Shown: positions 43,937 through 53,811, numbered from the stretch's first letter. The stretch is 64,000 nt of DNA from Halomonas chromatireducens (GCF_001545155.1 NZ_CP014226.1:427153-491152), one strand, 5' to 3'. Notes: generated by a model from the letters alone, not told the origin. Numbers and translations are program-made.

Positions 43937-46777
43937 ATGAATCAGGAAACCTTTACCCTGACCCTGGATGGGCATGAGATTAGCGCCACGCCGGGGGAAA
44001 CCCTGTGGCAGGTCGCCAAGCGCGCCGGCGAGACCATCCCCCATCTCTGCTTCAAGGATGCGCCGGGCTATCGCAGTGACGGCAACTGCCGTGCCTGCAT
44101 GGTCGAGATCGAAGGCGAGCGGATCCTGGCGGCGAGCTGCTTGCGCCAGGCCGCTGCCGGCATGGTGGTCAGGAGTGCTACCTCCGATCGTGCCCGGGTG
44201 GCGCGTGAGGGCGTCCTGGAGCTGCTTGCCGTCGACCAGCCTGCTCGCCATGCGAGCCCGGATCGCTCCAGCCACTTCTGGGCCATGGCCGACCAGCTCG
44301 CCGTCGATGCCGATGCGGTGCGCCAGTGGCTGCCTGAGCAGGGCGAGCGCAGCCAGCCGACGGTGCATCATGTGGCCGACCGCGAGTCCTCGTTGACGCA
44401 GGACCGCTCCCACTCGGCGATGGCCGTCGACCTCGATGCCTGTATCGAGTGCAATCTCTGCGTACGAGCCTGCCGTGAAGTCCAGGTCAATGACGTCATC
44501 GGCATGGCTCATCGGGGCGCGGCGTCGAAGATCGTCTTCGACTTCGACGACCCCATGGGGGATAGCACCTGTGTGGCCTGCGGCGAGTGCGTGCAGGCTT
44601 GTCCTACCGGCGCGCTGATGCCGGCCACCCTGGTCGATGCGGCCGGCCATGGCGACTCCCGTGCGGCCGATCGCAAGGTCGACTCGGTCTGCCCCTATTG
44701 CGGCGTAGGCTGCCAGCTGACTTATCACGTCAAGGATGACCGGATCCTGTTTGTCGAAGGACGCGACGGCCCGTCGAACCAGAATCGTCTCTGCGTGAAG
44801 GGCCGCTTCGGTTTCGATTACCCCAATCATCCCGCACGAATCACCCGGCCCTTGATCCGCAAGGCCGGGGTGCCCAAGGGGCTCGATCCCGCCTTTGACC
44901 CTGCCGCGCCGTTGACCCATTTTCGTGAGGCGAGCTGGGATGAGGCACTGGATATGGCCGCCGATGGCCTGAAGCGGCTCAAGGTAGAGCATGGCCCCGC
45001 TGCGCTGGCCGGCTTCGGTAGCGCCAAGTGTACCAACGAGGAAGCGTGGCTGTTCCAGAAGCTGGTACGTACCGGTTTCGGCACCAACAACGTCGACCAC
45101 TGTACTCGGCTGTGCCATGCCAGCTCGGTGGCGGCGCTGATGGAGTGCATCGGCTCGGGGGCGGTCACGGCCTCGTTCATGCAGGCGGAAAAGGCCGACG
45201 TGGTCATCCTCACCGGCTGTAATCCGGCCATCAACCACCCGGTGGCAGCGACCTTCTTCAAGCAGGCGGCCAAGCGCGGCACCAGGTTCATCATCATCGA
45301 TCCCCGTGGCCAGTCGCTGGATGCCTATGCACACCTCAGCGTGCGGTTCACGCCAGGGTCCGACGTATCGCTGTTCAATGCCCTGCTCAATGTCATCGTC
45401 ACCGAGGGCCTCTTTGATGAGGCGTATGTCGCCCAACACACCGAGGGGTTCGAAGCGCTCAAGGCCCATGTGGCGCCCATGACCCCCGAAGCGATGTCCG
45501 GGGCATGTGGCGTGGATCCGGCAACCATCCGTGAAGTGGCGCGTGTCTATGCCACCGCGGAGAGGGCGATGATCTTCTGGGGCATGGGTATTTCCCAGCA
45601 CACCCACGGCACGGACAACGCCCGTTGCCTCATCTCGCTGGCGCTGGCCTGCGGCCAGATCGGCCGTCCGGGCACGGGCCTGCATCCGCTGCGTGGGCAG
45701 AACAACGTCCAGGGAGCCTCCGATGCGGGCCTGATTCCCATGGTGCTGCCCGACTACCAACCGGTCGCTGATGCCCAGGTTCGTGCCGCTTTCGAAGAGC
45801 TGTGGAATACGCCGCTGGACGACCAGCCGGGGTTGACCGTGGTGGAGATCATGCACGCCATTCATGACGGTACGATCAAGGGCATGTATATCCAGGGCGA
45901 GAACCCCGCCATGTCCGATCCGGACCTGGCTCATGCCCGCAGTGCCCTGGCGCAACTGGAACATCTGGTGGTGCAGGATCTGTTCGTGACCGAGACCGCC
46001 CAGTTCGCCGATGTGATACTGCCGGCTTCCGCCTGGCCGGAGAAGGATGGCACCGTTACCAATACCAACCGACAGGTACAGCTTGGCCGCGCCGCTGTGC
46101 CCATGCCCGGGGAAGCCCGGACGGACTGGTGGATCATCCAGGAGATCGCCCGGCGCTTCGACCTCGATTGGCACTACGATCACCCCCGCGACGTCTTCGC
46201 GGAAATGAAGCAGGGCATGCCTTCGCTGGATCACATCAGCTGGGAGCGCCTGGAGCGGGAGGCGTCGGTGACCTATCCCTGCCCGGCAGACGACGAGCCG
46301 GGAGCCGATGTGGTATTCAGCGATGCCTTCCACACCGAGAGCGGCCGCGCATCCTTCTCGCCGACCCTGCCGCTGCCACCGGACGAGCCGATCGATGCCG
46401 AGTACCCGGTCGTGCTCACGACCGGGCGCCAGTTGGAGCACTGGCATACCGGCTCCATGACCCGGCGTGCCCAGGTGCTCGACGACCTGGAGCCGGAAGC
46501 GGTGGCTACCCTGGCACCGGCTGAGATGCGCCGGCTGGGGGTGGAACCCGGCTCTGCCCTTACCATCACCACGCGCAGGGGGAGCATTACCCTGTCGGTA
46601 CGTACCGACCCGGGCATGCCCGAGGGTATGGTTTTCGTGCCGTTCTGCTACGCCGAGGCTGCCGCCAACATCCTGACCAACCCGGCGCTGGATCCCTTCG
46701 GCAAGATTCCGGAGTTCAAGTATGCCGCCTGTCGCTTGAGTGCCGCAAAGGCATCGGCGCCGGTGGAGAGCGTATAA
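43937..46777 (+). CDS. Formate dehydrogenase alpha (molybdopterin) subunit
   Basis: The 946-aa catalytic subunit oxidises formate to CO2. Cofactor sites in order: N-terminal 2Fe-2S (CFKDAPGYRSDGNCRACM), a His-Cys cluster region, two 4Fe-4S sites (CIECNLCVRACRE and CVACGECVQACP), the proximal 4Fe-4S (CPYCGVGC ... LCVKG), then the bis-MGD domains. The molybdenum ligand is Cys393 in HCTRLCHASS, so no selenocysteine is used. The C-terminal cofactor domain has TTGRQLEHWHTGSMTRR. I chose the ATG at 43937; the six-codon longer frame overlaps the previous gene. Confidence 0.93.
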   Translation: MNQETFTLTLDGHEISATPGETLWQVAKRAGETIPHLCFKDAPGYRSDGNCRACMVEIEGERILAASCLRQAAAGMVVRSATSDRARVAREGVLELLAVDQPARHASPDRSSHFWAMADQLAVDADAVRQWLPEQGERSQPTVHHVADRESSLTQDRSHSAMAVDLDACIECNLCVRACREVQVNDVIGMAHRGAASKIVFDFDDPMGDSTCVACGECVQACPTGALMPATLVDAAGHGDSRAADRKVDSVCPYCGVGCQLTYHVKDDRILFVEGRDGPSNQNRLCVKGRFGFDYPNHPARITRPLIRKAGVPKGLDPAFDPAAPLTHFREASWDEALDMAADGLKRLKVEHGPAALAGFGSAKCTNEEAWLFQKLVRTGFGTNNVDHCTRLCHASSVAALMECIGSGAVTASFMQAEKADVVILTGCNPAINHPVAATFFKQAAKRGTRFIIIDPRGQSLDAYAHLSVRFTPGSDVSLFNALLNVIVTEGLFDEAYVAQHTEGFEALKAHVAPMTPEAMSGACGVDPATIREVARVYATAERAMIFWGMGISQHTHGTDNARCLISLALACGQIGRPGTGLHPLRGQNNVQGASDAGLIPMVLPDYQPVADAQVRAAFEELWNTPLDDQPGLTVVEIMHAIHDGTIKGMYIQGENPAMSDPDLAHARSALAQLEHLVVQDLFVTETAQFADVILPASAWPEKDGTVTNTNRQVQLGRAAVPMPGEARTDWWIIQEIARRFDLDWHYDHPRDVFAEMKQGMPSLDHISWERLEREASVTYPCPADDEPGADVVFSDAFHTESGRASFSPTLPLPPDEPIDAEYPVVLTTGRQLEHWHTGSMTRRAQVLDDLEPEAVATLAPAEMRRLGVEPGSALTITTRRGSITLSVRTDPGMPEGMVFVPFCYAEAAANILTNPALDPFGKIPEFKYAACRLSAAKASAPVESV

Positions 46778-46793
46778 GGAGGAGAGCAGACCG

Positions 46794-47033
46794 ATGATGA
46801 TCGTCGACCTGATCGATGACGATGATTTCCGTGACCGCTTGGTGGCGCTCGGTATCCGTATCCCCGAGGGAGCCAGTCCGGAAACCAGCGCCCGCCTGGC
46901 ACGGCTTCAGCATGACGAGGAGGGCGTGCCCGGTCTTCAGGAGCTGGTGCAGGCGCTTGGCGAGCGGACCGACATCATGCTGCCCTCGGTGAGGGCGGCA
47001 CTGCATGAGGTCCTGTTGCCTGCCCTCCAATAG
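46794..47033 (+). CDS. Small acidic protein of the formate dehydrogenase operon
   Basis: I do not recognise this 79-aa protein. It is acidic (DLIDDDDF at the start) and predicted mostly helical, without cysteines or a membrane segment. It starts 17 bp after the alpha subunit gene, with an AAGGAGGAG site, and a terminator follows. It holds the place of the small delta subunit (FdsD) found in many NAD-linked formate dehydrogenases, but I see no clear sequence match to FdsD. A subunit or maturation role is inferred from position only. Confidence 0.65.
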   Translation: MMIVDLIDDDDFRDRLVALGIRIPEGASPETSARLARLQHDEEGVPGLQELVQALGERTDIMLPSVRAALHEVLLPALQ

Positions 47034-47066
47034 CAGGGTCGAATCAACGTAGCGTAATACTGGACG

Positions 47067-47100
47067 ACGCCCCTGACTCGAGAGAGTTGGGGGCGTTTTT
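47067..47100 (+). terminator. Rho-independent terminator of the formate dehydrogenase operon
   Basis: A 12-bp stem including two G-T pairs (ACGCCCCTGACT / AGTTGGGGGCGT) with loop CGAGAG is followed by a T-run ending at 47100. Confidence 0.85.
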
Positions 47101-47209
47101 CGGTGTGCCAGGCCCATGTCAGGGTGCCACATCGTCGGCCTGATCGCTGTTGGCTTGGTCATCCCTGTTGACCTGGTCATGACGTGGTCGAAACAACGCG
47201 AGCTGAAAT

Positions 47210-47239
47210 GACGGGACCCGCGCAGAGGCGGGTCCCGTC
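47210..47239 (-). terminator. Hairpin downstream of gbcA
   Basis: A 12-bp perfect stem (GACGGGACCCGC / GCGGGTCCCGTC) with a 6-nt loop lies just past the gbcA stop on the minus strand. The downstream U-tract is weak. Confidence 0.65.
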
Positions 47240-47257
47240 AGGTAGGGGGGGCAGCGA

Positions 47258-48544
47258 TCAGCCGCGTACGACTTGAAGACTGGGTGTGACCTGGCCGATA
47301 TGTTCCTGCAGTCGCTCGCAGTACCAGTCGATGAAGTCGATGACGCCGAACTCATAGGTGGGTGAGTAGGGGCCTGGCGAGTAGGCCTTCGAGTTGATGC
47401 CGCGCTGGTTCTCTTCGGCCAGCCGACGGTCCTGGTCGTTGGTGGCGTCCCACACGCGTCGTAGTGCCGTCGGATCGTAGTCGACGCCTTCCACCGCGTC
47501 CTTGTGTACCAGCCACTTGGTTGTCACCACGGTCTGCTGTGGTCCCAGCGGCATGACGCGAAAGACCACCGCGTGATCGCCCATGACATGGTTCCAGGAG
47601 TTGGGCAGGTGCAGGATGCGCAGCGAACCCATGTCGGGGTCGGTCAGTTTGCCGAGCAGTCGCTTGCAGCCCTGTGTGCCGTCCATGGTCATGGAAACGC
47701 GCCCTTCGAGCAGGGGGGTGCGGGTCAGGCGATTCCGGCGGCCGTGGCGCTGCAACGCCCAGGGGATATCGAGCGAATCCCAGTCGCTTTGCTTTTTTGC
47801 CACCAGGGCCTTGTAGGCATCGGTGGCACGAGGATCGTCGGTATCGTCGAATTCCTGTAGCGAATTGAGCAGCTCCGGGTGAGCGCCGTTACAGTGATAG
47901 CATTCGCGATTGTTCTCGATGACGAGCTTCCAGTTGGCCTGCTCGACGATGGTGGACTCCACGGCGACCTTGGCGTTCTCCAGGTCATGTGGGGCCAGAT
48001 AGCGCGATACGCTCGCCAGGAAGTCATCGATGGAGGGAGGCGTGTCGGACAGGCAGATGAAGATGAAGCCGCCGGCAATCTCTACGGCGATGGGGCGCAA
48101 TCCATACTCGGCGAGATCGAAGTCGCTGCCCATATCGCTGCCAGCGAACAATAGCCGGCCGTCGAGCTCATAGGTCCACTGATGATAGGGGCAGACCAGC
48201 TTGGCCACCTTGCCGCGTGACTGGGTGCAGAGCCGCGACCCGCGATGGCGGCAGACATTGTGGAACGCGTGAATGGCACCCTCGGCACCACGGACGATGA
48301 TGATGGGGTTATCGCCCACGTCGAGAGTAAGGTAGTTCCCCTTGGCCGGTATCTCGCAGCTCATGCCGGCAAACAGCCACTCCTTCTCGAAGATCGTCTC
48401 CATGTCGAGGGCGAAGAATCGGCCATCGTTGTAGAACGGCTGAGCCAGCGAGAAGCCAGGCTGGCGGTTGTCGAGACGGGAAGCCACATCATGACGAGTG
48501 GCATAGAGTGGGTCGTCGAGCGGCGAGGGTGTAGCAGTGGACAT
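47258..48544 (-). CDS. gbcA: Glycine betaine monooxygenase oxygenase subunit
   Basis: The Rieske non-heme iron oxygenase (428 aa) demethylates glycine betaine to dimethylglycine and formaldehyde. The Rieske site is CRHRGSRLCTQSRGKVAKLVCPYHQW (CxH and CxxH, about residues 94-117). The mononuclear iron site is NNRECYHCNGAHPEL, with its Asp further on. The ATG at 48544 is better spaced from the AAAAAGG site than the ATG at 48553, which abuts it. It is divergent from gbcB, its reductase, as in Pseudomonas where GbdR controls both. Confidence 0.92.
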   Translation of the reverse strand: MSTATPSPLDDPLYATRHDVASRLDNRQPGFSLAQPFYNDGRFFALDMETIFEKEWLFAGMSCEIPAKGNYLTLDVGDNPIIIVRGAEGAIHAFHNVCRHRGSRLCTQSRGKVAKLVCPYHQWTYELDGRLLFAGSDMGSDFDLAEYGLRPIAVEIAGGFIFICLSDTPPSIDDFLASVSRYLAPHDLENAKVAVESTIVEQANWKLVIENNRECYHCNGAHPELLNSLQEFDDTDDPRATDAYKALVAKKQSDWDSLDIPWALQRHGRRNRLTRTPLLEGRVSMTMDGTQGCKRLLGKLTDPDMGSLRILHLPNSWNHVMGDHAVVFRVMPLGPQQTVVTTKWLVHKDAVEGVDYDPTALRRVWDATNDQDRRLAEENQRGINSKAYSPGPYSPTYEFGVIDFIDWYCERLQEHIGQVTPSLQVVRG

Positions 48545-48848
48545 CAAGGGCATCCTTTTTGACGGGCTGGTGAATTAGGTTCGCGTCATCCGGGACCTTG
48601 CGGAACCATCGGAGGCAAGCAGAGTGTGGTCCAGCGTCGAGATGGGTCCATGCCTTGCAGCGACGCCGACAGGTGTGGTTACGACCTGGGTTATGTCGAT
48701 GTCATGGGCGGCTGGCCTCTTCAGGCAAGTCGATGTCGCTGGCAGAACAATGGGGGGAGTCTCCCAACCCTCAAAATGTCCTTAAACAACGATCTAGCCA
48801 TGAACGGCTGGCCCCCAACCTTCTGGCTTACCCTTGGCGAGACGAGAT
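48545..48848. promoter_or_regulatory. gbcA-gbcB divergent promoter region
   Basis: These 304 bp between the two starts hold no gene. Two direct copies of GTCGATGTC lie at 48695-48703 and 48729-48737, 34 bp apart; the second extends to GATGTCGC, the half-site also seen before gbdR and the dipeptidase gene. AraC-type regulators such as GbdR often bind direct repeats, so this is a candidate operator. Confidence 0.4.
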
Positions 48849-49955
48849 ATGACAATGAACTTCCTCAATCCTGTCACTACCCAGACATGGACCAACGGCC
48901 GCCATATGGTGCGCTGCGTCAAGGTGATTCAGGAGACCTGGGATGTGCGTACCTTCTGCTTCATGGCGGAGCAGCCGGTGCTGTTCTTCTTCAAGCCGGG
49001 GCAGTTCGTGACTCTGGAGCTGGAGATCGATGGCGAGGCGATCATGCGCTCCTACACCATCTCCAGTTCGCCATCGATTCCCTACAGCATCTCGATCACC
49101 GTCAAGCGGGTGCCGGGTGGCCGGGTGTCCAACTGGCTGCATGACAACATGAAGGTCGGCGACGAGCTGCCGGTGCATGGTCCGGTGGGCAACTTCAACT
49201 CGATTGACTTTCCCGCCGACAAGGTACTGTTCCTCTCCGGTGGCGTTGGCATTACGCCGCTGATGTCGATGACCCGCTGGTTCTTCGACACCAACGCCAG
49301 TGTCGATGTGGAGTTCATTCATAGTGCGCGTGCCCCGCGTGACGTCATCTACCATCGCGAACTGGTGCATATGTTCTCGAGAATTCCCGAGTTCAAGCTG
49401 CATATCGTGTGTGAGAAAAAGGATGACGTTGGCGAGGCCTGGGCCGGCTACCGCGGGTATCTGACCCAGCCGATGCTGGAGTTGATGGCACCCGACTTTT
49501 TGGATCGTGAGATCTTCTGCTGCGGCCCCACGCCCTACATGAACGCAATCAAGCGCATCCTGCACGATAACGGCTTCGACATGAGCCACTATCATGAGGA
49601 GTCCTTCGGCGCCACGCCGCTGGATGTGCGAGAGGACGTACTGGAACTGGCTGAACAGGCCGAGGCAGAGGCCGAGGAGGTCGATGTCGCCGACATGCTC
49701 AGTGTGGAATTCAGCACCTCAGGCAAGAGCGTGCGCATCCAGCCGGGCGAGACGGTGCATTCCGCTGCCGCGAAGCTCGGGCTCCACATCCCCAAGGCCT
49801 GCGGTATGGGCATCTGTGGCACCTGTCGTGTCCCGTTGGCTTCCGGCGAGGTGGAAATGGAGCACAACGGTGGCATTACCGATGAGGATGTTGCCGAGGG
49901 GTATATCCTTTCATGTTGTAGTACGCCCAAGGGTAATGTGGTCGTCGATTTCTAG
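48849..49955 (+). CDS. gbcB: Glycine betaine monooxygenase reductase subunit
   Basis: The 368-aa reductase supplies electrons from NAD(P)H to GbcA. It has a ferredoxin-NADP reductase module (about 1-240; RSYTISSSPS for FAD, LSGGVGITPLMSMTRWF and EIFCCGPTPYM for NAD) and a C-terminal plant-type 2Fe-2S ferredoxin (about 280-368; CGMGICGTCR and a final Cys in CCSTPKG). The ATG at 48849 follows GGCGAGACGAG; an alternative ATG is at 48855. It is transcribed away from gbcA. Confidence 0.92.
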   Translation: MTMNFLNPVTTQTWTNGRHMVRCVKVIQETWDVRTFCFMAEQPVLFFFKPGQFVTLELEIDGEAIMRSYTISSSPSIPYSISITVKRVPGGRVSNWLHDNMKVGDELPVHGPVGNFNSIDFPADKVLFLSGGVGITPLMSMTRWFFDTNASVDVEFIHSARAPRDVIYHRELVHMFSRIPEFKLHIVCEKKDDVGEAWAGYRGYLTQPMLELMAPDFLDREIFCCGPTPYMNAIKRILHDNGFDMSHYHEESFGATPLDVREDVLELAEQAEAEAEEVDVADMLSVEFSTSGKSVRIQPGETVHSAAAKLGLHIPKACGMGICGTCRVPLASGEVEMEHNGGITDEDVAEGYILSCCSTPKGNVVVDF

Positions 49956-50001
49956 GCTGCCCAACGACACTCCTAGGCCAGTCACTCCTTGGTCGGCCAC
50001 A

Positions 50002-50031
50002 AGAAGAGCCCCGCACATGCGGGGCTCTTCT
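50002..50031. terminator. Bidirectional terminator between gbcB and the BCCT gene
   Basis: The arms form a 14-bp perfect inverted repeat (AGAAGAGCCCCGCA and its complement) around CA, rich in A and T at the ends, between two convergent stops. Confidence 0.8.
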
Positions 50032-50069
50032 CGTTGACGCTTTCTCTTTCTGTTCCATGCTCCCCGTTT

Positions 50070-50093
50070 CAGGGAGGCCCTTAGGCCTCCCTG
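50070..50093. terminator. Second hairpin downstream of the BCCT gene
   Basis: A 10-bp perfect stem (CAGGGAGGCC / GGCCTCCCTG) with loop CTTA lies 12 bp past the transporter stop. No U-tract is evident on either strand. Confidence 0.5.
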
Positions 50094-50104
50094 TGTCGCC
50101 AGGG

Positions 50105-51796
50105 TCAGCCGAGGTTTGTCTTGAGTACTGGCTTGCTGCGGGGTTCGCTCATCAGTCCCTTGACGATGGTGTAGCAGCCTACCAGCAGCACCAGGGTGAA
50201 GGGCAGGCCGGTAGAGACCGCCATGGCCTGAAGGGCCGCGAGCCCACCGCCTAGCAGCAGGGCGATGGCAATCAATCCCTCGACAGTTGCCCAGAAAACT
50301 CGCTGGGGCTTGGGGGCGTTGACCTTGCCCCCGGCAGTGATGGTATCGATGACCAGTGAGCCGGAGTCCGACGAGGTGATGAAGAACACCACGACCAGCA
50401 CGATGCCGATGAAGGACGTTATGGCTGCCAGCGGCAGCTCGGCCAGCATCACGAACAGCTGCAGTTCGAGCGCAGCATCCTGGACCCCTTCGAACCCCGC
50501 CGATACCAACTGGTGGATACCGGTACCGCCGAAGGCGGACATCCACAATACAGAAACCAGCGATGGCACCAGCAGCACGGCGATCAGGAACTCGCGCACC
50601 GTGCGGCCACGACTGATCCGGGCGATGAACATGCCGACGAACGGAGACCAGGAGATCCACCAGGCCCAGTAGAAGGCGGTCCAGCCCTGGCTGAAGTTGG
50701 CGTCTTCGCGACCGAACGGATTGGATAGCGCCGGCAGGTAGGTGGCATAGGCCAGCAGGCTGTCGAAGAATCCGTTCATGATGACCAGCGTGGGTCCGAC
50801 GACGATGACGAAGGCGAGTAACAGGAAGGCCAGCACCATGTTGAGCTGGGAAAGCCGTTTCACGCCCTTGTCCACGCCGGCAACGATGGAAAGGATGGCG
50901 ATAAACGTGATACCGACGATCAACAGCATCATGGTCAAGTTGCCGTCCGGGATGCCGAACAGGTAGCCGAGTCCGGCGGCGGCCTGCGATGCGCCGAGAC
51001 CCAGTGAGGTTGCCAGACCGAAAAGGGTGGCAAATACCGCCAGGATATCGATGACATGGCCCGGCCATCCCCAGATGCGCTCACCCAGGATCGGGTAGAA
51101 TATCGAGCGCATCGTCAACGGCAATCCCTTGTTGAAGGCGAAGATGGCCAGCGCCAACGCCACGATGGCGTAGATCGCCCAGGGGTGAAGGCCCCAGTGG
51201 AAGATGGTGGCCGCCATGCTCAGGCGAGCCGATTCCTGTGCGTTGCCGGCAGCCGCTCCTAGCGGTGCCCAGTCGTTGCGAACGCCATTCTCCATGGCGG
51301 TACCACCCATGGCACTGGAAAAGTGCGACATGGGTTCCGAGACACCATAGAACATGAGGCCGATACCCATGCCCGCTGCGAACAGCATGGAGAACCAGGA
51401 GAGATAGGAAAAGTCGGGGCTGGCATCGAGGCCGCCGATACGCACCTTGCCCAGCGGCGAGACCACCAGTGCCAGGCACAGCACCACGAAGACATTGGCC
51501 GAGAGCAGGAAGAACCATGACAGGTGACCGGTCAGCCAGTTGCGCAGCCCCGTAAACAGGGGCTCCACTTCGCTCTGCAGGGCGAGAGTGAGGAGGACGA
51601 ATAGCAGGGTGACCAGGGCGGAAATGCCGAAGACCTTGCCGTGGATATCGAGATCGATCTTTACATGACCGGTGAGATTGTCCTGACCGATCACGTAATC
51701 GGTTTCGATCAGGTCACTGGGGCCTTCCGGGGGTGGCACCCCCTCGGCGCCGGCCGCTGGCTTGCCGGATGGGGAACGGTTTTCGGGTTTCTTCAT
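50105..51796 (-). CDS. BCCT-family glycine betaine/choline/carnitine transporter
   Basis: The 563-aa membrane protein has twelve hydrophobic segments. It carries the BCCT glycine-rich helix AAGMGIGLMFYGVSEP (as in BetP, where it lines the Na+/betaine site) and the signature FHWGLHPWAIYAIVALALA. A polar N-terminal tail of about 50 residues precedes the first helix, and the C-terminal tail is short, unlike the long osmosensing tail of BetP. Beside gbcA and gbcB, it more likely feeds betaine catabolism than serves emergency osmoprotection. An inverted repeat (TGGCGA-N5-TCGCCA) lies about 50 bp upstream of its start. Confidence 0.9.
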   Translation of the reverse strand: MKKPENRSPSGKPAAGAEGVPPPEGPSDLIETDYVIGQDNLTGHVKIDLDIHGKVFGISALVTLLFVLLTLALQSEVEPLFTGLRNWLTGHLSWFFLLSANVFVVLCLALVVSPLGKVRIGGLDASPDFSYLSWFSMLFAAGMGIGLMFYGVSEPMSHFSSAMGGTAMENGVRNDWAPLGAAAGNAQESARLSMAATIFHWGLHPWAIYAIVALALAIFAFNKGLPLTMRSIFYPILGERIWGWPGHVIDILAVFATLFGLATSLGLGASQAAAGLGYLFGIPDGNLTMMLLIVGITFIAILSIVAGVDKGVKRLSQLNMVLAFLLLAFVIVVGPTLVIMNGFFDSLLAYATYLPALSNPFGREDANFSQGWTAFYWAWWISWSPFVGMFIARISRGRTVREFLIAVLLVPSLVSVLWMSAFGGTGIHQLVSAGFEGVQDAALELQLFVMLAELPLAAITSFIGIVLVVVFFITSSDSGSLVIDTITAGGKVNAPKPQRVFWATVEGLIAIALLLGGGLAALQAMAVSTGLPFTLVLLVGCYTIVKGLMSEPRSKPVLKTNLG

Positions 51797-52221
51797 CAGG
51801 GCTTCTCCCGCTTGTTATTGTTCTCGCCCACGCAAAAGCAGACGTGGCGAAACTGTCGCCAACGGGCCGCGCGCAGGGCGAGGGGCAAGTGGATGAGAGT
51901 GGCAGTGGGTTGGAGGGCCACCTCAGGGCGGAGCACGACGGTCCTGGCGCCATTGGGCAACACCCGGCGTTCAGAACGTCACGCTGCAATGTACTCCTGT
52001 GGTAGGGGCGCGCATGTCTGACGGCGACGCTCGCACATTGCTCATACGACCTCTTTGCGGACGTTTGCCGGGGAGCCACCTGAATACGGGTAGCCGCAAT
52101 CTCCCGTGCCGACCTACAACTTCCGACACTGACCTACAACTGCCGCCGGCAAAGCCGTAGAATGCGTGGCATTCCATTCACGCACCCTCAGCCGGTGCCA
52201 TGACGGCGAAATCGAAAACTG
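51797..52221. promoter_or_regulatory. Divergent region between the BCCT gene and prfC
   Basis: There is no convincing gene in these 425 bp. An inverted repeat TGGCGA-N5-TCGCCA at 51845-51861 includes TGTCGC, the half-site seen at other betaine genes. A direct repeat GACCTACAAC occurs at 52111 and 52131, and a short hairpin GAATGC-GTG-GCATTC at 52160-52174 precedes prfC. Confidence 0.4.
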
Positions 52222-53811
52222 ATGTCAGAAGCCACTCTGGCCCGTGAAGTCGGGCTGCGCAGGACGTTCGCGATCATCTCGCACCCCGATGCGGGGAAGA
52301 CCACCATCACCGAGAAGATGCTGCTGTTCGGCAACGCCATCCAGCTGGCCGGTTCGGTGAAAAGCAAGCGCAACGACCGCCATGCCACGTCTGACTGGAT
52401 GAAGATGGAGCAGGAGCGTGGCATCTCTGTTACCACCTCGGTCATGCAGTTTCCCTACGGTGGACGTATCGTCAACCTGCTCGATACCCCGGGCCACGAG
52501 GACTTTTCCGAAGATACCTATCGCACTCTTACAGCCGTTGATTCGGCGCTGATGGTGATCGACGGGGCCAAGGGCGTCGAGGCCCGCACTATCAAGTTGA
52601 TGGAGGTGTGTCGCCTGCGCACCACGCCGATCCTTACCTTCGTCAACAAGATGGACCGGGAGATTCGCGACCCCGTCGAGGTGATGGACGAGGTGGAGGA
52701 GGTGCTCGATATCCAGTGTGCGCCCATGACCTGGCCGATCGGCATGGGTCGCAACTTCAAGGGTGTCTATCACCTCTACAACGATGTGATCCATCTCTAC
52801 ACCCAGGGTCAGGGCAGCCGGATCCCCGAGGACCGGCGCATCGAAGGGCTCGATAACCCCGAGGTCGATACGGTGCTCGGCGAGGACCTGGCCGAGGAGC
52901 TGCGCATGGAGGTCGAACTGGTGCGTGGGGCATCGCACGCGTTCGACCATGATGCCTACCTGCGCGGTGAGCTGACCCCGGTTTACTTCGGTACCGCCAT
53001 GGGCAACTTTGGCGTGCGGGAGATGATGGATGGCTTCGTCGAGTACGCGCCGCCGCCCCAGCCCCGGGAGACCGATACCCGCAACGTGGAAGCCGCCGAC
53101 CCGAGATTCACCGGCTTCGTGTTCAAGATCCAGGCCAACATGGATCCCAACCATCGTGACCGTATCGCCTTCCTGCGGGTCTGTTCCGGCAAGTACGACA
53201 AGAACATGAAGATGCGTCACGTGCGCATCAAGAAGGACGTCAAGATCGCCGATGCGCTGACCTTCATGGCCTCCGATCGCACCCATGTCGAAGAGGCCTG
53301 GCCCGGCGACATCATCGGCCTGCACAATCATGGCACCATCCAGATCGGCGATACCTTCACCGTGGGGGAGGACATGCGCTTCACCGGGATTCCCCACTTC
53401 GCCCCGGAGCTGTTCAAGCGCGTGCAGCTCAAGGACCCGCTCAAGCTCAAGGCACTGCAGAAGGGGCTGCAGCAGCTGTCGGAGGAGGGCGCCACCCAGC
53501 TGTTCCAGCCGCTGGACAACAACGACCTCATCCTCGGCGCCGTGGGTACCCTGCAGTTCGACGTGGTGGCCCATCGGCTCAAGGAGGAATACAAGGTCGA
53601 CTGCGTCTATCAGCCGGTCAACGTGCAGACCGCCCGCTGGGTCTACTGCGACGATGCCAAGATGCTCGACGAATTCAAGCGTAAGGCGAGTGCCAACCTG
53701 GCGATAGATGGTGGCGGCTATCTGACCTACATTGCCCCTACGCGGGTCAATCTGCAGATGACTCAGGAGCGCTGGCCGGATATTCGGTTCGCCGCCACAC
53801 GCGAGCATTGA
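52222..53811 (+). CDS. prfC: Peptide chain release factor 3
   Basis: RF3 is a GTPase that recycles RF1/RF2 from terminated ribosomes. The 529-aa protein has the G motifs [14 protein letters not shown] (P-loop), [16 protein letters not shown] (G3) and VNKMDRE (G4), then the RF3-specific domains ([45 protein letters not shown]). Length equals E. coli PrfC (529). It has its own promoter region, and the next gene is 219 bp away behind a stem-loop repeat. Confidence 0.97.
   Translation: MSEATLAREVGLRRTFAIISHPDAGKTTITEKMLLFGNAIQLAGSVKSKRNDRHATSDWMKMEQERGISVTTSVMQFPYGGRIVNLLDTPGHEDFSEDTYRTLTAVDSALMVIDGAKGVEARTIKLMEVCRLRTTPILTFVNKMDREIRDPVEVMDEVEEVLDIQCAPMTWPIGMGRNFKGVYHLYNDVIHLYTQGQGSRIPEDRRIEGLDNPEVDTVLGEDLAEELRMEVELVRGASHAFDHDAYLRGELTPVYFGTAMGNFGVREMMDGFVEYAPPPQPRETDTRNVEAADPRFTGFVFKIQANMDPNHRDRIAFLRVCSGKYDKNMKMRHVRIKKDVKIADALTFMASDRTHVEEAWPGDIIGLHNHGTIQIGDTFTVGEDMRFTGIPHFAPELFKRVQLKDPLKLKALQKGLQQLSEEGATQLFQPLDNNDLILGAVGTLQFDVVAHRLKEEYKVDCVYQPVNVQTARWVYCDDAKMLDEFKRKASANLAIDGGGYLTYIAPTRVNLQMTQERWPDIRFAATREH

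Noticed and set aside
45101..45124. Selenocysteine in the formate dehydrogenase active site
   Set aside because: The molybdenum-ligand codon is TGC (Cys393), with no in-frame TGA and no SECIS needed.
43922..46447. 841-codon open frame antisense to the formate dehydrogenase alpha gene
   Set aside because: It is a shadow of a GC-rich coding strand, with no recognisable domain; the same holds for the long frames at 34540-36501 and 52225-54486 on the minus strand.
52111..52140. Direct repeat GACCTACAAC as a regulatory site for prfC
   Set aside because: Only two 10-bp copies are present with no known matching regulator, too little to call an operator.
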